Shown here: positions 8,344-17,422 of the stretch, piece after piece
Layout of the letters: every line of letters starts with the position of its first letter
Numbering within the stretch: position 1 is the stretch's first letter
From: Cytobacillus pseudoceanisediminis
GTDB taxonomy: Bacteria; Bacillota; Bacilli; Bacillales; Cytobacillaceae
Direction of reading: 5' to 3'
Length of the DNA: 64,000 bases
Assembly (NCBI RefSeq): GCF_023516215.1
Contig: NZ_CP097349.1
Span: 5,174,001 to 5,238,000, forward strand
The notes under the pieces: model-generated
The model's input: only the letters and a program-made list of their open reading frames with translations
Databases searched by the model: none
Told to the model about the DNA's origin: nothing
Made by a program: the position numbers and the translations under genes

Positions 8344-9096
8344 GTGTTGAAGCATATACAATCTGCAAAAAATCCAAAAATTAAAGAATGGAAGAAACTT
8401 TTGACCAAAAAAGAGCGGGACAAAACAGAAACCTTTTTGGTTGAAGGCTTTCATTTAGTGGAAGAAGCACTGAAAGCCAATCAAATAGCTGAAATAATCA
8501 TTAGTGAAAATAAAGACATGCCTCCCGGATGGGATTATGGCGACATCCCTGTAACAATGGTTACAGAAGAAATCATCGGGCAGCTGGCGGATACGGAAAC
8601 GCCGCAGGGAATCTTTGCTGTCTGCAGTCAGGAACCATCTTCCGAGGAAGTAAAAGGAAAACGGTTTTTATTAATTGATGCCGTCCAGGATCCCGGCAAT
8701 CTGGGTACGATGATCAGGACGGCAGATGCTGCTGGTATCGATGCCGTTATTGTGGGTGAAGGAAGCGTTGACGCATATAACCCAAAGGTGCTCCGCTCTG
8801 CACAGGGCAGTCACTTCCATTTGCCGGTTTTAAGAGGGAATCTGTCTGACTGGATTGGCAGACTGAAAGAAAGTAAAGTTCCTGTCTATGGAACTGCTTT
8901 GGAAAATGCCCGGGAATACACAAAGTATGAGTCCTCTGATTCCTTCGCGCTGCTCGTTGGAAATGAAGGAAATGGGGTGAATAAAGAGCTTCTGGCTAAT
9001 ACAGCAGCAAACCTTTATATACCGATATTCGGGAAAAGCGAATCACTTAATGTGGCGGTGGCTGCCGGAATTCTTCTTTATCACTTAAGAAAATAG
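8344..9096 (+). CDS. ysgA: TrmH/SpoU-family RNA 2'-O-methyltransferase YsgA
   Basis: 250 residues. An N-terminal substrate-binding domain (NPKIKEWKKLLTKKERDK, VEGFHLVEEAL) is followed by the SPOUT knot domain with its three motifs: DAVQDPGNLGTMIRTADAAG, LLVGNEGNG and IPIFGKSESLNVAVAAGILL. It transfers a methyl group from SAM to ribose of rRNA or tRNA; the target is not known. The start is GTG 8344 after AAAGGAGAG. It is divergent from sspI and upstream of the pheS leader, as in B. subtilis. Confidence 0.9.
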   Translation: MLKHIQSAKNPKIKEWKKLLTKKERDKTETFLVEGFHLVEEALKANQIAEIIISENKDMPPGWDYGDIPVTMVTEEIIGQLADTETPQGIFAVCSQEPSSEEVKGKRFLLIDAVQDPGNLGTMIRTADAAGIDAVIVGEGSVDAYNPKVLRSAQGSHFHLPVLRGNLSDWIGRLKESKVPVYGTALENAREYTKYESSDSFALLVGNEGNGVNKELLANTAANLYIPIFGKSESLNVAVAAGILLYHLRK

Positions 9097-9125
9097 AAAA
9101 TGGGCGGCCATTTTTTGAAAACCGT

Positions 9126-9154
9126 TTGAAACAGCCTCAAGAATGTAATATAAT
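9126..9154 (+). promoter_or_regulatory. Promoter of pheS leader
   Basis: TTGAAA (9126-9131), a 17-base spacer, and TATAAT (9149-9154). Transcription should start near 9161 and run into the Phe T-box. Confidence 0.75.
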
Positions 9155-9177
9155 TAACAGCAAAATTATAATAACAA

Positions 9178-9557
9178 AACGATGACGGAGACCAATACCT
9201 TGCAGTCAGCCTTTTCAGGGAGAAAATGCCTAAGACTGAAAGCATTTTTACAGGAAATGCAAGGGAACATTCACCTCCTGAGTTGGCATCGGGACCATTG
9301 AAAAGTAAGCGAGAAAGAATAGATAACTGTCTAGCTCCGGCTCCTAGGGGCTAGAGGTCATAAGCCAATCTGTCATGAAGGTAAAGTTCAACCTTCATGC
9401 CATCTTGTCTTATGCTTGTCGCCTCCGCTTTTCGATGTAAAGATGTACCGGCATAAGCCGTTATCCCAATGAAGTGAACACGTGCATGAAGTACATATAT
9501 GTGTTAAAAAGGGTGGTACCGCGAAACCTCGTCCCTTTATGGGGATAGAGGTTTTTT
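9178..9557 (+). promoter_or_regulatory. T-box leader, phenylalanine (pheS), with an inserted repeat
   Basis: Stem I starts near CGATGACGGAGACCAATACC. The specifier is read as TTC (Phe) at 9270-9272 within GGGAACATTCACC. The T-box AGGGTGGTACCGCG is at 9510-9523, followed by an intrinsic terminator (AACCTCGTCCC, TTTAT, GGGGATAGAGGTTTTTT, 9525-9556). It controls pheS-pheT by sensing uncharged tRNA-Phe. It is unusual in that a 112-base family A element sits between Stem I and the antiterminator region, lengthening the leader to about 440 bases. Confidence 0.88.
9322..9433 (+). repeat. Family A element inside the pheS T-box
   Basis: It begins GATAACTGTCTAGCTCCGGC and ends GTCGCCTCCGCTTTTC. The core contains a hairpin (CATGAAGGT / ACCTTCATG) and the motifs GAGGTCATAAGCC and CTTATGCTTGTCG. 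The core matches the inverted copy at 10645-10767. It lies wholly between the specifier stem and the T-box sequence. Confidence 0.8.
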
Positions 9558-9604
9558 ATTTTGGCCAAAAAAGTAAAAGTATTAATTTCAAGGAGGATAT
9601 TTAG

Positions 9605-10642
9605 ATGCAAGAACGTTTAAAGGAACTGCAAACTGAAGCGTTGGAAAAAATCAGCACTGCTGCTGATTTAAAAGAATTAAATGACATCCGTGTTTCTTAC
9701 CTGGGCAAAAAGGGTCCAATAACTGAAGTTCTAAAAGGAATGGGGAAACTGTCTGCGGAAGAGCGCCCTAAAATGGGGGCACTTGCTAACGAAGTAAGAG
9801 ACAGTATTGCTGCAGGAATTGAAGAAAAGCAGAAGCATCTTGAGGAAGCGGCAGTACAGGAAAAGCTGTCTGCTGAAAAGATAGATGTTACTCTTCCTGG
9901 ACGTCCTGTCAAATCAGGAAACCATCATCCGCTGACACGCATTATTGAAGAAATTGAAGATTTGTTTATTGGAATGGGCTATACAGTAGCTGAAGGCCCT
10001 GAAGTTGAAAAAGATTATTATAATTTTGAAGCCTTGAACCTCCCTAAAGGCCACCCTGCCCGCGATATGCAGGATTCCTTCTATATTACAGAAGAGATTC
10101 TTCTTCGTACCCATACTTCGCCGGTACAGGCAAGAACAATGGAGAAGCATGAAGGCAAAGGGCCGGTTAAAATCATCTGTCCGGGAAAAGTGTATCGCCG
10201 TGACAATGATGATGCTACACACTCCCACCAGTTCATGCAAATAGAAGGACTTGTTGTAGATGAAAACATCCGAATGACCGATTTGAAAGGAACACTGGAA
10301 GTGTTTGCGAAGAAAATGTTCGGAGATGACAGGGAAATCCGTCTTCGCCCAAGTTTCTTCCCATTTACAGAACCATCTGTGGAAATGGATATTTCCTGTA
10401 AAATCTGCGGCGGAAAAGGCTGCAGCGTATGTAAAGGCACTGGCTGGATTGAAATTCTTGGCGCCGGAATGGTTCATCCCAATGTTCTTGAGATGGCAGG
10501 CTTCGACTCTAAGAAATACACAGGCTTTGCATTCGGAATGGGACCTGAGCGAATTGCCATGCTGAAGTATGGTGTGGATGATATTCGCCACTTCTATACA
10601 AATGATGTTCGTTTCTTAAAGCAATTTTCAATTCATGAGTAA
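9605..10642 (+). CDS. pheS: Phenylalanine--tRNA ligase alpha subunit
   Basis: The catalytic subunit of the alpha2-beta2 synthetase charging tRNA-Phe. The 345-residue length is normal. An N-terminal coiled coil (about 1-90) is followed by the class II core: motif 1 region [14 protein letters not shown], motif 2 region [20 protein letters not shown], and motif 3 [17 protein letters not shown]. The Cys-rich loop [12 protein letters not shown] is present. ATG 9605 follows AAGGAGG. It is co-transcribed with pheT, with a family A repeat in the 144-base gap. Confidence 0.98.
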   Translation: MQERLKELQTEALEKISTAADLKELNDIRVSYLGKKGPITEVLKGMGKLSAEERPKMGALANEVRDSIAAGIEEKQKHLEEAAVQEKLSAEKIDVTLPGRPVKSGNHHPLTRIIEEIEDLFIGMGYTVAEGPEVEKDYYNFEALNLPKGHPARDMQDSFYITEEILLRTHTSPVQARTMEKHEGKGPVKIICPGKVYRRDNDDATHSHQFMQIEGLVVDENIRMTDLKGTLEVFAKKMFGDDREIRLRPSFFPFTEPSVEMDISCKICGGKGCSVCKGTGWIEILGAGMVHPNVLEMAGFDSKKYTGFAFGMGPERIAMLKYGVDDIRHFYTNDVRFLKQFSIHE

Positions 10643-10644
10643 TT

Positions 10645-10767
10645 AGAAAAGCGGAGGCGACTGTTCAACCCCGACATGCATAAGGCAAGCTGCCATGAAG
10701 GTTGTTCTTTAACCCTCATGGCAGAATGACTTATAACCTCGAGGGGGCAGAAGCAGGAGCTGGACAA
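10645..10767 (-). repeat. Family A element between pheS and pheT (inverted)
   Basis: Read on the minus strand it runs from TTGTCCAGCTCCTGC to GTCGCCTCCGCTTTTC. Its core resembles the pheS-leader copy: a hairpin of ATGAGGGTT / AACCTTCAT type flanked by GAGGTTATAAG and CCTTATGCATGTCG. It starts two bases after the pheS stop and ends before the pheT SD, so it is carried in the operon mRNA. Confidence 0.8.
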
Positions 10768-10786
10768 TAAAAGAGGAGGATCATAA

Positions 10787-13201
10787 ATGTTCGTTTCATA
10801 TAAATGGCTGCAGGAATATGTTGATTTATCAGGCGTTACACCTGCAGAGCTTGCAGAAAAGATTACAAAAAGCGGTATCGAAGTTGAAGGTGTAGAAGTT
10901 TTGAATGAAGGCATCAAAGGTGTTGTAGTAGGGCATGTCCTTGAAAGAGAACAGCATCCAAATGCTGATAAGCTGAATAAATGCTTAGTTGATACAGGAG
11001 CTGGTGAGCCTGTACAAATCATATGCGGTGCCCCAAATGTGGATAAAGGGCAGAAAGTGGCTGTGGCTACCGTTGGAGCTGTGCTTCCAGGCAATTTCAA
11101 AATTAAGCGCGCGAAGCTGCGAGGAGAAGAATCAAATGGAATGATCTGTTCACTTCAAGAGCTGGGCATTGAAAGCAAGCTGATTGCAAAGGAATATGCT
11201 GAAGGCATTTATGTTTTCCCTAATGATACAGAAGTTGGCCAGGATGCTCTTGAGCAGCTTAATCGTGACGACCAGATTCTTGAGCTTGGGCTGACTCCGA
11301 ACCGTTCTGACTGCTTAAGCATGCTGGGTGTTGCTTATGAAGTAGCTGCTATTTTAGGAAGAGGAGTAAAGCTTCCTGAGCCGCAGGCTGAGACTTCATC
11401 TGAAAAGGCTTCTGATTATATTGAAGTTCAGGTGGAAGCAAAAGAAGATAATCCTCTTTACGTTGCGAAGGTTGTAAAAAATGCAAAAATAGGTCCATCT
11501 CCTGTATGGATGCAGGCTCGTTTAATGGCGGCGGGCATTCGCCCTCACAATAACGTGGTGGACATCACAAACTACATTCTGCTTGAATACGGCCAGCCGC
11601 TTCATGCTTTTGATTATGACCGGCTGGGATCAAAGCAAATCCTTGTCCGCAAAGCAAGAGATGGTGAAGTGATTGTTACTCTTGATGATGCCAAGCGTGA
11701 GTTAACCTCAGATCACCTTTTAATAACAAATGGGTCTGAACCCATTGCACTTGCCGGCGTCATGGGCGGGGCAAATTCTGAAGTACAGTCGGACACTAAA
11801 AATGTACTTATCGAATCAGCTTATTTTAAAGGGGCAACGGTTAGAAAAGCTTCAAAAGATCATGGCTTAAGAAGCGAAGCAAGTGCCCGTTTTGAAAAAG
11901 GTGTGGATCCAAACAGAGTTAGAGCTGCTGCAGAAAGAGCTGTTCAATTGCTTGCACAATATGCGGGCGGGGAAGTGCTTGAAGGTTCCGTGGAAGCAGA
12001 TGCACTGCAAGTGGAACCCGCTGTGGTGTCTGTAACGCTTGAAAAAATCAATCGTGTGCTTGGCACGGAACTATCCATGAAAGAAGTAGAGGATATATTT
12101 GCCCGTCTTCAATTTGAAACAAATACTGATAACGATACGATTACTGTTACAGTTCCAACACGCAGAGGCGACATTACGATTGAAGAAGACCTTATTGAAG
12201 AAGTTGGCCGCTTATTTGGCTACGACAATCTGGCATCCACTTTGCCTGTTGGGTCCTCTACACCAGGGCATCTATCTGAATACCAGAACAAACGCAGAAT
12301 GGTCCGCCGTTACCTTGAAGGTGCAGGACTTTACCAGGCAGTAACCTATTCATTAACAAATGAAGCAAAAGCGTCTCAATATGCACTGGAAGAGCGCAAA
12401 CCTGTGCAGCTGGCAATGCCTATGAGTGAAGATCGCAGCCTGCTCCGATTAAGTATTGTTCCGCAGCTTCTAGAAGTATTAAAATATAACTCTGCACGCC
12501 AGAACGACAGCCTGGCTGTTTATGAAACAGGAGCGGTCTTCCTCTCCAATGGAGAAGAGGATCTGCCTGAAGAGCGTGAGCACCTTGCTGGAGCGGTTAC
12601 TGGCTTATGGCACAGCCACCCATGGCAGGGAGAAAAGAAGCCGGTTGATTTTTACGCTGTAAAAGGAGTTCTTGAGGGCTTATTTGATAAGCTGGGACTA
12701 TCCGATAAGGCTGAATTCCGTCAGGCACAAAAGGATGGGATGCACCCTGGAAGAACAGCAGAAGTATTGCTTTCCGGGAAATCAGTGGGATTTGTCGGCC
12801 AAATCCATCCTACTGTGGAAAAAGAGCTTGATTTGAAAGAAACATATGCGTTTGAGCTTTCCTTAAAAGCGATCCTGGATGAAGAAGTTTCACCTTTGCA
12901 GTATGAAGCTATCCCGCGTTTCCCTTCCATCACAAGGGATATTGCCCTTGTGGCAGATAAGGGAACAGCAGCGGGCGAGCTTGAAGGAATCATTAAAGAA
13001 GCCGGCGGCAAGCTGTTAAAAGACGTTCATGTTTTTGACCTGTACGAAGGCGAACGGATGGAGCCAGGCAAAAAATCAATTGCTTTCTCCCTTAAATACT
13101 TCGACCCTGAACGTACACTAACGGATGAAGATGTAACAAAAGCGCATGATAAAGTATTGGATGCTGTGAAGGAAAAAGCCGGAGCAGTATTGAGAGGATA
13201 A
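10787..13201 (+). CDS. pheT: Phenylalanine--tRNA ligase beta subunit
   Basis: 804 residues, the usual size. The order is an N-terminal tRNA-binding OB domain ([21 protein letters not shown], about 43-63), the B3/B4 editing domain, B5 (RINRVLG-like [11 protein letters not shown]), a catalytic-like core and a C-terminal FDX-ACB anticodon domain ([13 protein letters not shown] to the end). The beta subunit positions tRNA-Phe and edits Tyr-tRNA-Phe. ATG 10787 follows AGAGGAGG. Expression comes from the pheS T-box promoter. Confidence 0.98.
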   Translation: MFVSYKWLQEYVDLSGVTPAELAEKITKSGIEVEGVEVLNEGIKGVVVGHVLEREQHPNADKLNKCLVDTGAGEPVQIICGAPNVDKGQKVAVATVGAVLPGNFKIKRAKLRGEESNGMICSLQELGIESKLIAKEYAEGIYVFPNDTEVGQDALEQLNRDDQILELGLTPNRSDCLSMLGVAYEVAAILGRGVKLPEPQAETSSEKASDYIEVQVEAKEDNPLYVAKVVKNAKIGPSPVWMQARLMAAGIRPHNNVVDITNYILLEYGQPLHAFDYDRLGSKQILVRKARDGEVIVTLDDAKRELTSDHLLITNGSEPIALAGVMGGANSEVQSDTKNVLIESAYFKGATVRKASKDHGLRSEASARFEKGVDPNRVRAAAERAVQLLAQYAGGEVLEGSVEADALQVEPAVVSVTLEKINRVLGTELSMKEVEDIFARLQFETNTDNDTITVTVPTRRGDITIEEDLIEEVGRLFGYDNLASTLPVGSSTPGHLSEYQNKRRMVRRYLEGAGLYQAVTYSLTNEAKASQYALEERKPVQLAMPMSEDRSLLRLSIVPQLLEVLKYNSARQNDSLAVYETGAVFLSNGEEDLPEEREHLAGAVTGLWHSHPWQGEKKPVDFYAVKGVLEGLFDKLGLSDKAEFRQAQKDGMHPGRTAEVLLSGKSVGFVGQIHPTVEKELDLKETYAFELSLKAILDEEVSPLQYEAIPRFPSITRDIALVADKGTAAGELEGIIKEAGGKLLKDVHVFDLYEGERMEPGKKSIAFSLKYFDPERTLTDEDVTKAHDKVLDAVKEKAGAVLRG

Positions 13202-13211
13202 AATAATGAGG

Positions 13212-13239
13212 AAGGCAGCCCGAAGGCTGCCTTTTCTTT
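13212..13239 (+). terminator. Intrinsic terminator after pheT
   Basis: AAGGCAGCC, CGAA loop, GGCTGCCTT and TTCTTT. Confidence 0.85.
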
Positions 13240-13240
13240 A

Positions 13241-13303
13241 TTTGGCCGTTAAAACAGCTCATTTGGCCGATAAACCTCTGCTTTTGGCCGATAAATATAT
13301 ATT
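13241..13303. repeat. Three tandem units with a 21-bp period (TTTGGCCG(A/T)TAAA)
   Basis: TTTGGCCG occurs at 13241, 13262 and 13283, exactly 21 bases apart, each followed by A/T then TAAA. The rest of each unit differs. On the minus strand the units read in frame as (F)IGQ... heptads (FIGQKQR, FIGQMSC, FNGQIKK), though no good gene is present. The array lies between the pheT and rnhC terminators. Confidence 0.75.
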
Positions 13304-13331
13304 CCAAAGAGTTATGGTCCTCTTAAACAGG

Positions 13332-13366
13332 AAAAAAGCAGCCAATCTCCTTAAATTGGCTGCTTC
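13332..13366 (-). terminator. Intrinsic terminator after rnhC
   Basis: GCAGCCAAT, loop, ATTGGCTGC, with the A-run on the plus strand at 13332-13337 acting as the T-run on the minus strand. Confidence 0.85.
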
Positions 13367-13370
13367 ATTA

Positions 13371-14309
13371 TCAATTATACTTCCTGCTGTAAAGCTTCAT
13401 CGCTTTTTCAGTATTCGCAAAGTGCAGTTTTACAAAAGAAGGCAATGCCTCACGCCCTTTATCTCTGATCAGCCGGGCTGCTGCTTCATCAACCTTCGGA
13501 CCGGCGCCTTTAGTGAGCCGGAAACCGGCCTTTGTGCTAAGATTTTCAAAGTGGCGCACAAACGCATAGCGGGCCAGGATGGATGCTGCTGCAACTGCGA
13601 GGTGGATTCCTTCCGCTTTTGTGCTGAAAAAGACTCGTTCCCTTTGAATGGTCTGCTGGTTTTTCAAATAGTTGAAGTAAACCTCTTCCTTTGCAAACTG
13701 GTCAATCAAAATGGCTTCAGGCTTTTCAGGAGCAATTTTCCCTAAAACATGCCCGATTGCCTGATTGTGCAGCAATGCTTTGATTTTCCCCTGTGACATC
13801 CCTGATTGCTGAAGCTTATTGTATTTTTCATTATGCAGGGTTAACAGGCTGTAGGGAACGATATCTTTTATCTGTTTTGCGATTTCAATGATTTTTTCAT
13901 CTCCCAGATTCTTGGAGTCCTTTACTCCAAGCTCCTTCAGCAAAGGGATTTGATCTTTTTTTACGTAAGCTGCAACAACCGTGATGGGGCCAAAATAATC
14001 ACCGGTACCCACTTCGTCTGATCCTATGACAGAAAGGGAACTGATATTTTCCGGCAAGTTGGCCGCTGCAGGGCTGGTTTTTTTGCTCGGCTGTGCACTG
14101 CGTGCGGTATCTCCCCATTTTTTTGCCTCTGTTTCACTTCCGCTGCCCTGAAAGAGTACTTTCCCCGATTTATAGGCAGTGATCGAACACCCTGGCACCT
14201 TTGCAGCAAATACGCTTCCGGGAGGCAGCTTGTCATTTAGCCTGCCTGAATAATAGGCCTTCATTTCTGAGATTTCATTTGCTTTTTTAAAAAGTACTAC
14301 CTGGCTCAT
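13371..14309 (-). CDS. rnhC: Ribonuclease HIII
   Basis: Cuts the RNA strand of RNA:DNA hybrids. It is 312 residues from the ATG at 14309, which has GAGGAG upstream on the minus strand; the longer frame to 14423 starts in non-coding sequence. The N-terminal TBP-like substrate domain (about 1-85, including VPGCSITAYKSGKVLFQG) precedes the RNase H catalytic domain with SVIGSDEVGTGDYFGPITV and the later LIDQFAK segment with its acidic residues. It is transcribed against zapA and converges on pheT. Confidence 0.95.
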   Translation of the reverse strand: MSQVVLFKKANEISEMKAYYSGRLNDKLPPGSVFAAKVPGCSITAYKSGKVLFQGSGSETEAKKWGDTARSAQPSKKTSPAAANLPENISSLSVIGSDEVGTGDYFGPITVVAAYVKKDQIPLLKELGVKDSKNLGDEKIIEIAKQIKDIVPYSLLTLHNEKYNKLQQSGMSQGKIKALLHNQAIGHVLGKIAPEKPEAILIDQFAKEEVYFNYLKNQQTIQRERVFFSTKAEGIHLAVAAASILARYAFVRHFENLSTKAGFRLTKGAGPKVDEAAARLIRDKGREALPSFVKLHFANTEKAMKLYSRKYN

Positions 14310-14468
14310 ATTAATTCTCCTCATCTTTGTTAACTGTTTGAATCTGCTGCCTCTATTTGGAAAAAGATTTACATGAACTGAGCTCTTTTGACATGCTTTG
14401 ACTTCCCACCAATATACGTTCATGTTATGATATTGATTAGGATTCTTTAAAAAAGGAGGGCATGGGCG

Positions 14469-14735
14469 TTGTCAGAGATACAAAGAAATCGCACAAGTGT
14501 AGATATTTATGGACAGCAATATGTAATAGTAGGCTCAGAGAGCTCCAGCCATGTTCGCCTTGTCGCTTCGCTGGTTGACGATAAAATGCGTGAGATCAGT
14601 TCGAAGAATCCTTCACTCGACATTAGTAAGTTAGCCGTGCTAACCGCAGTCAATGCTGTTAATGATTATATAAAGCTAACAGACCGTCTGGAACGGCTGG
14701 AAAACGAATTAAATAGAGTAAAGGACGGAAAGTAG
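14469..14735 (+). CDS. zapA: Cell division protein ZapA
   Basis: 88 residues starting at TTG 14469 (AGGAGGG 8 bases upstream). [25 protein letters not shown] and [18 protein letters not shown] are the ZapA core, followed by a C-terminal coiled coil ([13 protein letters not shown]). ZapA binds FtsZ and promotes Z-ring bundling at midcell. It is two bases upstream of cvpA, as in B. subtilis zapA-yshB. An extended -10 (TGTTATGAT, 14423-14431) lies upstream. Confidence 0.93.
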   Translation: MSEIQRNRTSVDIYGQQYVIVGSESSSHVRLVASLVDDKMREISSKNPSLDISKLAVLTAVNAVNDYIKLTDRLERLENELNRVKDGK

Positions 14736-14737
14736 TC

Positions 14738-15278
14738 ATGCTGGATCTTGCAATTATCATTATTTTGGTTTTTGGCTTTTTTATAGGCTTGAAAAGAGGA
14801 TTTATCCTTCAATTAATTCATTTGACTGGATTCATTATTGCTTTCATTGTAGCCCGTATGTATTACGGCGAGCTAGCACCTAAGCTGACTTTATGGGTGC
14901 CATATCCCAGCTTTAGCAGTGACTCGGCGATTCAGACGTTATTTGAGAATGCAGATCTTGAAGATGCTTACTATCGCGCCATTGCATTTGTCGTGATTTT
15001 TTGCGGTAAGAATATTACTGCAGATTATTGGAAGCATGCTTGATTTTGTTGCCCATCTTCCTATTCTAAAACAGCTGAATGTTTGGGCTGGCGGCATTCT
15101 CGGATTTATCGAAGTCTATCTTATCATGTTTATTCTATTATACATAGCCGCACTGATTCCAATAGAAGTGCTGCAGGGGCCGATCAATAATTCCTTTATG
15201 GCAGAATTAATGGTTAAGAATACGCCTGTTCTCTCTAACCAGCTCAAAGAAATGTGGGTTGAATATATGGCTGCGTAA
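14738..15278 (+). CDS. cvpA: CvpA family membrane protein (YshB), frameshifted as sequenced
   Basis: Four hydrophobic segments start at MLDLAIIIILVFGFFIGLKRG. The frame shifts at the T-run 14997-15002: upstream reads AFVVIF, then continues in another frame as AVRILLQIIGSMLDFVAHLP. The downstream half (LGFIEVYLIMFILLYIAALIP) is intact to the TAA at 15276. Frame arithmetic needs one extra T removed or two T added; family alignment from memory favours two added (about 180 residues). CvpA proteins are linked to colicin V production in E. coli; their role in Bacillus is unknown. The gene is probably intact in the organism. Confidence 0.85.
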
Positions 15279-15307
15279 CTTCTCTTTTTCTAGAGAAGTT
15301 TTCTTTT
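15277..15307 (+). terminator. Terminator after cvpA
   Basis: AACTTCTCT, loop, AGAGAAGTT and TTCTTTT, starting within the cvpA stop codon. Confidence 0.7.
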
Positions 15308-15362
15308 GAAAGGCTGTTAATATAAGTTTTGTGGATTTAAATCTACAATCTAGCTAAATCCC

Positions 15363-15556
15363 CTGAGTTGGTTGGAGCGGAGGACGCTTGATCCTCGAAA
15401 ATGCGTTCGCATTTTCTTCGTGCGGTGTTGCTCAGGGAGGTTATTCAATGTCCTGCGGGAGGAGAGGGAGCGGGAGACCCCACAGGCGAAGCCGAGGAGG
15501 CTCCCGTGCCTCCCCGCGGAAAGCAAGTGTCCGCAGTGGAAACCAACGGGCAATAT
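15363..15556 (+). repeat. Dispersed intergenic element, family B
   Basis: About 194 bases starting CTGAGTTGGTTGGAGCGGA and ending GTGGAAACCAACGGGCAATA. It contains a hairpin (AAAATGCGTTCGCATTTT) and the GC-rich block GGGAGACCCCACAGGCGAAGC followed by CCGAGGAGGCTCCCG. Similar copies lie at 34818 and 46401. The overlapping ORFs on both strands are low-complexity shadows of the repeat. It fills most of the 396-base gap between cvpA and polX. Confidence 0.8.
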
Positions 15557-15674
15557 TAAAAGGTAAAACCTCACTTATTAAGTAAGAGGCTTTAGAGGAT
15601 AGCCATGATTTGAAGTTCAAACACAAAATAAGAGATAATACGAATACGAATACAGTTACAGGCAGGTGGTTTTC

Positions 15675-17393
15675 GTGAGTATAAATAAAAAAGATGTTGT
15701 GAGGCTTTTAGAAACAATTGCTGTTTATATGGAATTAAAAGGAGAAAATCCTTTCAAAACAGCTGCGTTCCGAAAAGCGGCACTCGCACTTGAATCAAAT
15801 GATGAAAGCTTGACTGAAATAAAAGACTTTACAAAGCTATCCGGCATCGGGAAAGGAACCGCTGCTGTTATTGAGGAGTACATAAAAGAAGGAAAGTCTT
15901 CTGTTCTGGATGAATTAAAAGAAGAAGTGCCTTCAGGATTAATTCCTCTTCTTCAGCTCCCTGGACTGGGCGGCAAGAAAATTGCCAAGCTATATAAAGA
16001 GCTGGGCGTCGAAAATGCCGCAGATCTTGAGGATGCCTGCCGCAATAAGAAGGTCCGCGGACTTGCAGGCTTTGGGGAAAAATCGGAAGAAAAGATACTC
16101 GCTGCCCTTGAAAATGCAGGAACCAGACCGGAACGGCTGCCGCTTGCATATATGCTGCCAGTAGCGGTAGGCATAGAAGCCGCCCTGGAGGAAATGAAGG
16201 ATATCGAAAAATACTCAAGGGCAGGAAGCTTAAGGAGAATGAGGGAAACAATCAAAGACCTCGACTTTATTATAGCTACAGACAATCCTGCTTCAGTCAA
16301 AGAGCAGTTATTAAGTTTATCCGGGATTAAAGAAGTGATTGCCGCAGGAGATACAAAGGTTTCCGTTGTTTTTGAACATTCCTATGATATATCGGCTGAT
16401 TTCCGTATAGTTCTGCCGCATGAATTTGCCACTACACTCCATCATTTTACTGGATCGAAGGATCATAATGTCAGAATGCGCCAGCTTGCAAAAGAGCGCG
16501 GGGAAAAAATCAGTGAATACGGAGTTGAAAACAATGAAACAGGTGAAATCCTTACATTTAAAGATGAAGAGGAATTTTACGCCCATTTCGGACTTCCATT
16601 CTTTCCTCCTGAAATCAGAGAAGATGGGAAAGAAGTGGATGAATATACGCAAGACATGGAATTAATATCTCTTGAAGATATTAAGGGTGACCTTCATATG
16701 CACTCAACCTGGAGTGATGGCGCCTATTCCATTGAGGAAATGATTGAAGCATGCCGGGCCCGCGGCTATAAGTATATGGCAATAACAGACCATTCTCAGT
16801 ACTTGAAAGTGGCGAACGGTTTGACTGCTGAAAGACTTCGCAGTCAAAAAGAAGAAATAAAGCGGCTTAATGAGCAATTCGATGATTTCACGATTCTGTC
16901 AGGAGTGGAAATGGATATTCTGCCCGATGGATCGCTTGATTATGATGATGAACTTCTAGAGGAATTGGACATTGTCATTGCTTCCATTCATTCTTCTTTC
17001 TCACAGCCGAAGGAGAAAATCATGGCTCGCTTGAAAACGGCGCTGCAGAATGCCCATGTCGACATTATTGCCCACCCTACGGGAAGATTGATCGGCCGCA
17101 GGGAAGGCTATGAAGTAGACATGGAAATGCTCATCGAGCTTGCAAAAGAAACAAATACAGCCCTTGAGCTGAATGCAAATCCGAACAGGCTGGACCTTGC
17201 TTCCGAGCATATCAGACAAGCTCAGGAAGCTGGTGTGAAAATAGTGATTAATACTGATGCACATAAAATAGACACTTTAAATCACATGGAAATCGGAGTT
17301 TCTGCGGCAAAGAAGGGATGGATCAAGAAGGAATCCGTTTTAAATGCCATGGAAACAGAAGATTTGCTCAAATTTCTGAAAGAACGCCAGTAG
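15675..17393 (+). CDS. polX: DNA polymerase/3'-5' exonuclease PolX
   Basis: A family X DNA polymerase with a C-terminal PHP exonuclease, acting in base excision repair. About 572 residues. The N-terminal helix-hairpin-helix domain (FKTAAFRKAALAL, SGIGKGTAAVIEEYI, PGLGGKKIAKLY) is followed by the nucleotidyltransferase core (RAGSLRRMRETIKDLDFIIA with the DLD metal site) and the PHP domain (DLHMHSTWSDGAYS, ITDHSQYLK, DAHKIDT). GTG 15675 is preferred, as AGGTGG sits 5 bases upstream; GTG 15666 in the same frame would place the SD inside the gene. It is upstream of mutSB, as in B. subtilis. Confidence 0.94.
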   Translation: MSINKKDVVRLLETIAVYMELKGENPFKTAAFRKAALALESNDESLTEIKDFTKLSGIGKGTAAVIEEYIKEGKSSVLDELKEEVPSGLIPLLQLPGLGGKKIAKLYKELGVENAADLEDACRNKKVRGLAGFGEKSEEKILAALENAGTRPERLPLAYMLPVAVGIEAALEEMKDIEKYSRAGSLRRMRETIKDLDFIIATDNPASVKEQLLSLSGIKEVIAAGDTKVSVVFEHSYDISADFRIVLPHEFATTLHHFTGSKDHNVRMRQLAKERGEKISEYGVENNETGEILTFKDEEEFYAHFGLPFFPPEIREDGKEVDEYTQDMELISLEDIKGDLHMHSTWSDGAYSIEEMIEACRARGYKYMAITDHSQYLKVANGLTAERLRSQKEEIKRLNEQFDDFTILSGVEMDILPDGSLDYDDELLEELDIVIASIHSSFSQPKEKIMARLKTALQNAHVDIIAHPTGRLIGRREGYEVDMEMLIELAKETNTALELNANPNRLDLASEHIRQAQEAGVKIVINTDAHKIDTLNHMEIGVSAAKKGWIKKESVLNAMETEDLLKFLKERQ

Positions 17394-17422
17394 GAAATTG
17401 GGCATGAAAGGGGAAAATCCTC

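Noticed and set aside
13206-13745. 179-aa plus-strand ORF opposite rnhC
   Set aside because: It is antisense to a clear RNase HIII gene, spans two terminators and the 21-bp repeat, and has no SD or recognisable domain.
15350-15626. Overlapping ORFs of 60-74 aa between cvpA and polX
   Set aside because: All overlap the family B repeat, are arginine/glycine/proline-rich low complexity and lack SDs.
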